From: Edolisoma coerulescens
Taxonomy: Eukaryota > Chordata > Aves > Passeriformes > Campephagidae
NCBI GenBank assembly: GCA_013397115.1
Contig: VWZW01002571.1
Location: forward strand, 279,871 to 343,870
DNA length: 64,000 bases
Reading direction: 5' to 3'
Part shown: positions 56,240 through 64,000 of the stretch, in pieces
How the letters are laid out: each line of letters opens with the position of its first letter
Position numbering within the stretch: the stretch's first letter is position 1
Notes under the pieces: generated by a model
Told to the model about the DNA's origin: nothing
Databases searched by the model: none
The model's input: only the letters and a program-made list of their open reading frames with translations
Program-made: the position numbers and the translations under genes

Positions 56240-56530
56240 CTGTGTTAGTAAAGCCCAGGGGCAGCAGAGGGGCGGCTCCTATCTCTGCTCTCTGTGACCA
56301 GGGACAGGACCCAAGGGAATGGCTGGTGCTGTGTCAGAGGAGGATCAGGCTGGAGATCAGGAAAAGGTCCTTCCTCCAGGGAATGGTCATGGCCCCAAGC
56401 CTGCCAGGACTCCAGAGCATTAGGACAATGCTCTCAGGCACCCCCTGGGTGGGATTGTTGGGGTAGCTGTGAAGCGCCTGGAGTTGGATTTGGTGATCCT
56501 TGTGGGTCCCTCCCAATTGTGATTGTACTG
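56240..56530 (+). repeat. CR1 LINE 3' fragment
   Basis: It has 'ggcagcagaggggcggctcc', 'ggatcaggctggagatcagg', 'ggaatggtcatggccccaag', 'gggtgggattgttggggtag' and 'gttggatttggtgatccttg', then 'ccctcccaattgtgattgta'. Sense orientation, of the same subfamily type as the copy at 52.9 kb. Confidence 0.9.
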
Positions 56531-57161
56531 GTTTCAGGAGGGCTGGGGTACACAGTGTCTGTCTCCATGGCTGAAGAAGGGCATCCCTGCATCCCGGGGC
56601 AGGAACTGGTCCCTGTCCCTGGGATGCAGTGAGGCTGGTGGCTCCCATCTGGCTGTGTAGGTCCAGCTGCTCCTGGGGCAGGCAGGCTGAAGCCGAGCAT
56701 CATGGAATTTGGCTCTGCCTCTTCTCTAGGCATTACATGACTCTGAACACACTAATTATTTTGCTTCTTTTTGTTTTTTTCTTGAGTTACGATTTTGCAG
56801 GATTAACCCCCGTGTTGCTGTCCCGTGGTGTGAGATGTACGGGGGATCTGGGTGGTGCAGAGCTGTGGTGAAGGCTTGTGAAGGCTGGCAGGAGTCAGGC
56901 TGGGGCTGTCGCATGTGGACGGTTTCTTGGAAGCGCATTTTGGAGTGCAGTGTCCTTGAGCTGGCACTCGCGTGGCTCTGGGCAAAGCAGGACTCCCCAT
57001 GCAGCCTAAGTCTCCTCCTTTGGGGAAGAGTCAGTGTTTATTTATTTATTTAAATAGGACATTTACAACATCTGATTCTTTTCCATGACATGAGATCTTG
57101 CTGAGAGCCTGCTGCAATGTTGGCTGAGGGATCCCAGCAAGTCAGCTCTGTGCTTTATCAG
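56531..57161. other. Intron-like stretch, nothing recognised
   Basis: GC-moderate unique sequence with short frames on both strands, ending in an imprecise (TTTA)n run near 57,040. Confidence 0.4.
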
Positions 57162-57500
57162 TATCACAGAATGATAGAATCATTAAGGTTGGAAAAGACC
57201 TCCAAAATCATCGAGACTGAGCACCACCATGTCCACCACACCAGAGCACCAGTGCCGTATACAGCCATTTCTTCAATACACCACCACCTCCCTGGGCAGC
57301 CCATTCCCATGCTTCACAACCCTTTCCATGAAGAGATTGTTCCTGATGTCCACCTGAACTTCTCCTGGCACATCTTGAAGCCATTTCCTCTTGAACTGTC
57401 CCTTGTTACCCCAAAGAAGAGACTGACCCCCACCTGTCTGGACCCTCCTGTCAGGGAGTTGTAGAGGGTGAGAAGGTCCCCTGAGCCTCATTAGGGTTAT
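57162..57500 (-). repeat. CR1 LINE 3' fragment, minus strand
   Basis: Antisense order: tail 'cacagaatgatagaatcatt', then 'aggttggaaaagacctccaa', 'cctccctgggcagcccattc', 'ccatgaagagattgttcctg', 'cctcttgaactgtcccttgt', and 'cctgtcagggagttgtagag', 'gggtgagaaggtcccctgag'. This subfamily has the 'catcgagactgagcaccacc' variant. Confidence 0.92.
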
Positions 57501-60500
57501 TCCCATTGTGAGGATGGAGGGTGCAGTAGTGCACCCTTGTCCTGGGCCACAACCTTCCACAAACCCTGTCTGAACAGCTCAAACACTGTCACAATTTTTT
57601 TTCCTCCCACTACTTCTGTGGGGAAGCAGTCACACATCCCTGCCAGCAGGACTGAGGTGCTCAGGCTGAAGCAGCTTTTCAGAAGCCCTCAGAGGGGCAC
57701 AGGAACTCCTGTGCCAGACACATGAGATTTATGTGTGGGGGTACTTGAGAAAGTCCCACAGACAGCAGAGGGGCAGAGCCAGAGATGGCGAATGCTTGTC
57801 TGGTGATATATAAACACCTTTCAGCCTGGGTTTTTATGTCTAGGGGACTTTTCCTGCCAGGACTGCTAGACTTTCATAAAAATGACTGAAGAAAATTATG
57901 AAAAGAAGCTTTAAAAGTTGTAAATAACCTTTCACATGTAGGTTACCTTCTGCTATTGAAAGGGAAACCAACTTTACTCCTTTCACAAGTGTGTACAGAC
58001 ACACACACTATTTAGGAGAGAGGCAGTAAGTGACTACTGTGCACCTTTTGATTTGGATTAAAAAAACAACCAGGAATTTCTTTTCCTTTAGTATTTAATT
58101 CCTTCAGTATTTTTCGTCTCAGAGTGTTGCTCAGTGTTGCATGTAAAAAGGCTGTAGTTTGTAGAGCTGTTACAGAAAATTAAACTCTATTTCTCTCACA
58201 TTTAGAAAAAGCCTGGTTTTTTCAAAACCCCAACTTCTTGCCAAGTTGGATCTGTAAATAACCCTTTAAGCAGCGACTCAGTGCTGCATCCTGAGACAGC
58301 TTCCTCTTCCATCCTCCTCCTGACTGCCCCACTGTGAACAAAATGGAATTATATTGATACAATTAATCTTTCATTAGTTAGTGGAGTGTCAAAACATGCT
58401 ATTCCTGCCTTTCCCAAGGGCTTGTTTGTGGCTCAGCCATTCATTTGGATGTTTTCTGGCAGGGCTTGGCAAGGCTTGGTGGGCGCAGCCGGCCCTGCCC
58501 TGTGAGAGTGGTTGTGCTGGAGCACTGGGTCCCTGTACGTGTCCAGCACACATCTCCCTAGAGCTCTGATTTTTCAGGAATATTTCTTTGTAACAAGAAT
58601 GCAAATGCCTTTGCTTGCTGGGGACAGTCCAGCCAGTTTTCCTCCAACCAGGACAAAAAAATGCAGCACAACTTGGACGCTCGTGGCAGTACTAGCAGCA
58701 AAAGTATTTCCTGGGTCATTGTCCAATTTCTCATCCTTATTCCCCAGAACTGCTGCGAGCAATTTGAATTGCAAGTGGCAAGCTGGGGATTGCTGTGCTG
58801 CTTTGCCAGAGTTAATGTTATGTTTCCATGTGTTTTCTTTCATAAATTCCAGCTCTGCCTCCCTTTGTTAGTGGGTGGGAGCAGCCCCTCCTTCCACACA
58901 CATGCTGCTCCTGCTGCCATGAATTTGACGTTGTCCACAAATTGGAGAAAGTCTTGTAGTTTCAGGGGGTGAAATGAATTGTGTGCGTTCTGTGCAACCC
59001 CGGGTGACAGAGCATGTGTTTCCCCCCACTGCGTGATGATTTAATGGTGCAGATGACTGTGTGCTCCAGAATGGGGAATTTTCTCATCGTTATTTCTTTT
59101 GTCCTAGACATCTTCAGTTCTGTAAGAGCAACCCAGTCCCAGGATAAGGACAGCAGCAGGTGATAGAATGCGGAAACCAGGCCCTCAGAAAGGTGAGCAG
59201 CGATGCTTGGGACAGCCAAGGGCCCTGCAGTGAGCTGGTGCTGCCTGGAGGGCCGAGTGCCTCAGGGGGCTGGCAGTGGGGTGGGAGCTGAGGGGATGTG
59301 GTTGGAAGCCCAGAAGAGAGTTGTGTGTTTCTCTGTCAGTGTGCAGAGAGCAGTTCATCAATCCACCCCTGTGACGGGAAGAGGAGAGCCCCTTTTCGGG
59401 GCATCCCTGCAGCTCGTGGGGCGCAGCGTCAGCAGCGAGGGTGCCCTGCAGAACCCACAGCACCATCTGGCAGAGCTCCCAGCATGAGGCAAACTGGCTG
59501 TGCTGGCACAGGCCTCCCCCCTCTAATGAGGCGTGAAAGCAGAGACCAGCCTACCTTGTGGAGAGGAAATCTGTCAGGAGGTTTCGGCTGCCACCGAGTC
59601 CCTCGCTCACGCAGCACGTGCTTCCTGGGTCCTGCATCCCCCACAAAAAGGGTGAAGCCGAGCAGGCTGCCTGCAGCTGAGCTGCTCGGGCTTCTTGTGC
59701 TTAACAAAAATATTGATTTCCTTTAGCGCTGTGCCATGCATGTGCGTTGGGCTGGAGTGATCTCATCACATGCGCTCCGGAGGAGGGGGGAAGGGAAAAG
59801 CGAGAGGATGGAGCATCCTCCGCAGCTCTTTGTTCACATCTGCTCCACACTCCCAAGGTTTATTGCAGGAGATTTCTATGCTCGATTTCTCTCCTCCCTT
59901 TATTTTTTTTAAATGTCTCCTTTGCTTCTGTCGTGGTTCATCTTACAGCAGCATTATCCTCTTCCTAACACTGCTTGTCCTTTAATGAAGTGAAAATAAA
60001 TGAAGGAAAGCAGGGAATGGGGAGACCCTGCTGCGAGGCAGCTGGAGGGCTTGGCAATAAAGGAGGCCGGTTGATTAGTCAGCAGCGGCTCGCTGGATTC
60101 AGCCTCACTCACAGCTTGTTCTCGGTGCTCCTGGAGCCTCCAGGCAGCCTGCCTCTGTGACCTGTGCTCAGAACGCCGTGCCGTAGGTTGCAGAGGCGAC
60201 GCCTGCACCGTGCACGTGTGGGTTTCTGTCCTACTTACCTGCTTTTTTAATAATGCATTGAACTTTCACTGGTTTTTATTTGTCTGCAGAAATTCTTGTT
60301 TCTCTCTTTCTCTGCTGCTTTTGTATCCTGCTTAATGAGGATTTTTGCATGTTAAAGGTTAAGAACAAAATGTACCTTCACCTGCAGAGTATGGTGAGAG
60401 GCTCCTTTGAGTGCATGGATGCTGTTAGAGCTGTCCTGCAGCACTGAGGGGAGCCTTACCCACCCAGGGGGCTCTTTTCTGACTTAAATACTTCATGTCC

Positions 60501-61852
60501 TTTATTCTTTCTTTCTCAGGGAGATGGCACAATACTGTGCTTCATGGTAATGCATTTATTAGGAAGGGTGTCCTTCAATCCTTTTTATTCCTTTATGTCT
60601 CTCCAAGGAGGCTCTTTGTCTGGTCCATGTCTAGTGACGCTGTGGCCACACTCCATATGTCCCTCCTGTTCATTTAAGGGATGCTGATCTGGCATCCCTC
60701 TGTTGGGCTGGAGGCTGTTGGAGGCAGGGTGGGCATCCCCTACTTCTTGCTCTATCACTTTCCAGAGCAATAAAACCTACATACCATCCTGTCCATTGTG
60801 CTGAAAAGAACATGTCAAGAAGAGAAGATTGCAAAAGTAATTGTCCAAAAGCAATTCCAGACACGTTAAGACACCCCAGGCCACTTTAGAAGCAGCTCTT
60901 AGCCTGCCTCTTCCAGCTACTTGTCAGGAGATTTCAAAACTTTTCCTTTCACGAAGAACTGCTTTTCAGGGGGAGGAGGCACATTTTGTAGGGTACTACC
61001 AAGCTGTTGTCTACAATAGCCCTAAAAATGCTCTGTAAAATAAAGGAGCTGGAGTGCAGCAGCACTCCCAGGGTGCCCAGCCTGGCAGCAGCAGGTCGAG
61101 AAGCTGGCTCAGGGTGAGCTCTGCTGTGGCACAGGGATCTTCCATCCCTCCTTTGTGCTGGAGGCTGCTGGAGGCAGGGATGAGCATTCCCCACTTCTTG
61201 CTCTGTCACTTTCCAGAGCTCTCTTGAGAACTTTAATTTTTTTTGAGCTCTGAGACCCAAAGCTGTCACGAGCAAAGACAGCTCAGGTGAGCTGCTTTGC
61301 AGAGGCAGTGCTGCTTTGCTGTGATCTCTTCTGAGCTGCAAGGGATGCATGGAAACTTGGTGTTGTGCATGGAGAGAGCACTTGTGCAGATTTTCAGAGA
61401 AGTCCTCTCCCCGTCACCACAAAGGGTTGAGGCTGTTTGTGTGGAATAACCTGGAGTTGATACACAGGGAGCCAATCTGCACTGAAAATTCGCATGAGCC
61501 ATTTTTAGTAGCTGTTATGTTTGTTCCTCTCAAGCCTTTCTTCTCATAGCTAAAATGATGGAGCTCTACCAGTTTGCTGTTCTTTGTTTTTGCTTGTCAC
61601 CGAAGGAGAACAGTGGCTGGTGGAAACTAAGCAGGGACTGAGATGCAAATGTAGATACCTCCTGTCAGGTACCTGCACGAGCTGTGGGGAGGAAGGGAGC
61701 ACACCCCAGAGATAGAGGCAAACCATCCGTGTTACCGGGGTCATGAAAGGGAGGTCACTCCTCTCCTCTGAAGTGCCTGTAAAGCAGATAGTGTTGAAGG
61801 GTGCATTATCTGGCTCCTTTCCCTGACACAAACTCTCTGTTTCTTGCCTCAG
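57501..61852. other. Intron-like stretch before candidate exon
   Basis: This is 4.3 kb of unique sequence with AT-rich and GC-moderate parts. Good isolated splice signals occur (for example an acceptor at 60,519 with a GT donor 27 bases later), but no convincing coding exon. A short local similarity, 'cttgctctgtcactttccag' at about 61,196 versus 'cttgctctatcactttccag' at 60,746, suggests an unnamed dispersed or duplicated repeat (60.68-60.77 and 61.15-61.23 kb). Confidence 0.4.
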
Positions 61853-61921
61853 CCATAGACTGGAAGGATGGTAAAAAGCACAAGTACAGCCGCCCGTCAG
61901 AGTCTCCCTCCCAGTACCAAG
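61853..61921 (+). CDS. Probable internal coding exon (unidentified gene)
   Basis: The acceptor is textbook: a ctgac branch-like site, then 'aactctctgtttcttgcctc' and AG before 61,853. The donor is CCAAG|GTAAGAG after 61,921. The 69 bases are phase 1 at both ends. Only the phase-1 frame is open; both others hit a stop. It encodes IDWKDGKKHKYSRP followed by SESPSQYQ, a basic then Ser/Pro/Gln-rich, probably disordered linker. I do not recognise the protein. The continuing exons would lie beyond 64 kb. Of all frames in the window this is the one I trust most as coding. Confidence 0.55.
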
Positions 61922-62084
61922 GTAAGAGAGCTCCCTTCTTCCTCCCTGCTTTTTTCCCCCCTTCTCCCTTTTGTGATTTCCTAGATTTTTTTTTGACAAG
62001 TGCATGGTGCAGCAGTGAGGATTTGCGATCACCTGCAAGAAACTCTGAGCAGCTCGTCACTGCCCAAATCTTGGGCACATCCTT
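61922..62084. other. Intron start after candidate exon
   Basis: The pyrimidine-rich sequence 'ttcttcctccctgctttttt' follows the donor. It runs into a CR1 insertion. Confidence 0.4.
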
Positions 62085-62468
62085 GTAGAGTTTGGGCCTG
62101 GAGAGGAGGCCTGGGTCTGAGGAGACCATAGAGCCCCTTCCAGTGCCTCAAGGGACTCCAGGAAGGCTGAAGAGGGACTTTGGAAAAGGGCCTGAAGTGA
62201 CAGGACAAGGACAATGGCATCACACTGCCAGAGGGCAGGGTTAGATGGGATATTGGGAAGGAATTGTTCCCTGTTAGGGTGGGGAGGCCCTGGCACAGGG
62301 TGCCCAGAGAAGCTGTGGCTGCCCCTGGATCCCTGGAAGTGTCCAAGGCCAGGCTGGACGGGATTTGGAGCAACCTGGGCTAGTGGAAGGTGTCCCTGCC
62401 CATGGCAGGGGGTGGAAAGGGATGAGCTTTAAAGTCCCTTCCAACCCAAATGATTCTGTGATTCTACA
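62085..62468 (+). repeat. CR1 LINE 3' fragment
   Basis: A well-preserved sense copy: 'gccccttccagtgcctcaag', 'gagggactttggaaaagggc', 'gatgggatattgggaaggaa', 'ctgtggctgcccctggatcc', 'gggatgagctttaaagtccc' and tail 'attctgtgattctacac'. Confidence 0.93.
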
Positions 62469-63519
62469 CAGCGAGGGGGTGAAACTGCAGCATCTTTCTG
62501 GCACGGAGCACCCTGTAATCCAGGCTGGAAGGATTTCTGGTCAAAGCTGCATTTGGGACAGCTCTGAGGAGAGCAGGACAGACCAGACAGCACCCTGGTG
62601 TTTCAGAGCTGTTAGTTTTGACTCACACATTCTCACATTTTACTGAGCAGGACAGTGGGCAGTGGGGCTCGTGTTACTGACCGTAGCTGTTACCAGTGGA
62701 GCACATGCAGCCGGATTGATGGCTGAGCAAAGTGCCTGGGGCTGGGAGGGGTGGCACAGGCGGGAGCTGTGCCATGCCCGTGGGAGAGCTGACCCCTCGG
62801 GAGGCCATGCTCAGACACCGGGGACAGCCACTGTCACCTTGGATCTGCGAGCCCAGACGATGCTCTGCTCATTTTCATACCGAGCTGGCTCAGACTGTGC
62901 TGCTTTCATGTGCTGCCTTGGTGCTCCTTAGCAGCCACACATATGGGCTGCAGACTTTAATGGGAAGCCTTGATCTGGGTAGGGCACGTTCTCCTTCGCA
63001 GATGTGACCTGAAACGCACATGTATTGTTTCAGTTGGATTGATGACCCCTCGGGAGCCAAAATGCTAATGGAGCCCAAACCAGACTTCAGTTAAAGATAT
63101 AAACAGAAACTCCATCTTCATTTAAATTCTGGCCAAAGGATCAATGTTAAATGCAACATGAAGAGAATCAAAACATGAGGGTGCAGAGCTGCGTTGTTCA
63201 CAACTACTGTAGTTTGACCCCTTGGGGGTGTGGAGTGTTTTGTTTGGAGTAAATATTTTTGAAGGTTAAGACATCAGAGCCCAAATCTGACTCTCTGCCT
63301 GGAAGTAATACCTGCCTTTGGCATGAGCACACCACAAGGAGTTTTTCCAAGGCAAGCACAAGTGACAGACAGTCAATCCAGTGGCATTTCCACAGCCAAG
63401 TCACTGGGAGTCACACAGGTTCCCAATCCTTGGCTTTTGTTTGGCTCACAGATGTAGTTGCAAAAATGGGTTCTTTCTCGTTGAAGTGTCTTTCTCTCAT
63501 TTCTTCCTGTGAAGAAGAT
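62469..63519. other. Intron-like stretch, nothing recognised
   Basis: Unique sequence between two CR1 copies. The 60-90-codon frames present have no support. Confidence 0.4.
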
Positions 63520-63825
63520 CCAATGTGCTGGAGAGAGCTGGAGAGGGACTTGGGACAACGGCCTGAAGAGCCAGGAGCTTCACACTGCCAGAGGGCAGGG
63601 TTAGATGGGATATTGGGAAGGAATTGTTCCCTGTGAGGGTGGGCAGGCCCTGGCACAGGGCGCCCAGAGCAGCTGTGGCTGCCCCTGGATCCCTGGCAGT
63701 GCCCAAGGCCAGGCTGGACAGGGCTTGGAGCAGCCTGGGACAGTGGGAGGTGTCCCTGCCATGGCAGGGGTGGCACTGGATGAGCTTTAAGGGCCCTTCC
63801 AACCCAAACCATTTTATGATATGGT
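63520..63825 (+). repeat. CR1 LINE 3' fragment
   Basis: Sense copy: 'agagctggagagggacttgg', 'gatgggatattgggaaggaa', 'tcaggctggacaggg'-type run, 'ccttccaacccaaaccattt' and tail 'tatgatatggttctg'. It is close in sequence to the copy at 62.1 kb, so both belong to the same subfamily. Confidence 0.93.
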
Positions 63826-64000
63826 TCTGTGTATGTTACCTGGAGGAACACAGTCCTCTCCAATGGAGATCCTTCCAGTGGTGTCCTCTGGAAAGCAGAG
63901 GAAGGAACATGAAAAAGCAGACGGAGACCAGGCTGATTTTAGGGCTGGTAGGACAATTTGCATATTGTTCTGGAAACCAGCAGCAGTGGAGCAAGCATTG

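Noticed and set aside
59107..59191. AG...GTGAGC interval as an exon
   Set aside because: All three frames contain stops and the splice signals are only average.
60520..60546. 27-base micro-exon with a fine acceptor and phase 1-1 frame
   Set aside because: The donor (ATG|GTAATG) is weak and a 27-base open frame carries almost no information.

Overview
The window is vertebrate nuclear DNA from a bird, most likely a neoavian (passerine-type) genome. The evidence is about twenty 5'-truncated CR1 LINE fragments with the avian 3' end (AT-rich tail of the ATTCTATG type), a typical avian ERV LTR-like block, two ancient MIR SINE relics, and GC-rich CpG-island patches that fall at assembly gaps. No bacterial operons, phage genes or CRISPR arrays are present. 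Almost all long open frames are chance frames in GC-rich or repeat DNA.

Layout. 1-18.0 kb is non-coding and CR1-rich, with blocks that look like conserved non-coding DNA (about 7.06-8.83 kb and 13.2-13.6 kb) and a MIR relic near 9.6 kb. 18.0-18.9 kb is a small CpG island cut by a 668-base gap. Its right shore carries a match to the CTCF consensus and an RFX X-box. 19-39 kb is again non-coding, with a 42-bp minisatellite, an ERV LTR-like block, several CR1 copies and two blocks that are almost certainly false haplotype duplications at single-N joins. 39.2-40.5 kb is a degenerate ~72-bp GC-rich minisatellite running into a second CpG island, also gapped (582 N). From there to 64 kb the character changes to intron-like sequence with older repeats.

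Gene content. The best reading is that a + strand gene starts at the 39.5-40.5 kb CpG island, its first exon probably lost in the gap, and runs beyond the right edge. Two internal exons are supported by splice signals, length divisible by three and matching phase (1-1): 54,055-54,129 and 61,853-61,921. A third candidate at 42,423-42,620 is weaker. I could not recognise the protein. No tRNA, rRNA or known ncRNA gene can be supported beyond one weak tRNA-like relic.

Assembly quality matters here. There are two large N gaps and six single-N joins (1447, 10294, 21807, 37369, 37571, 38531), all in or beside repeats. Two of these regions contain near-identical tandem copies that should be treated as artefacts until checked.
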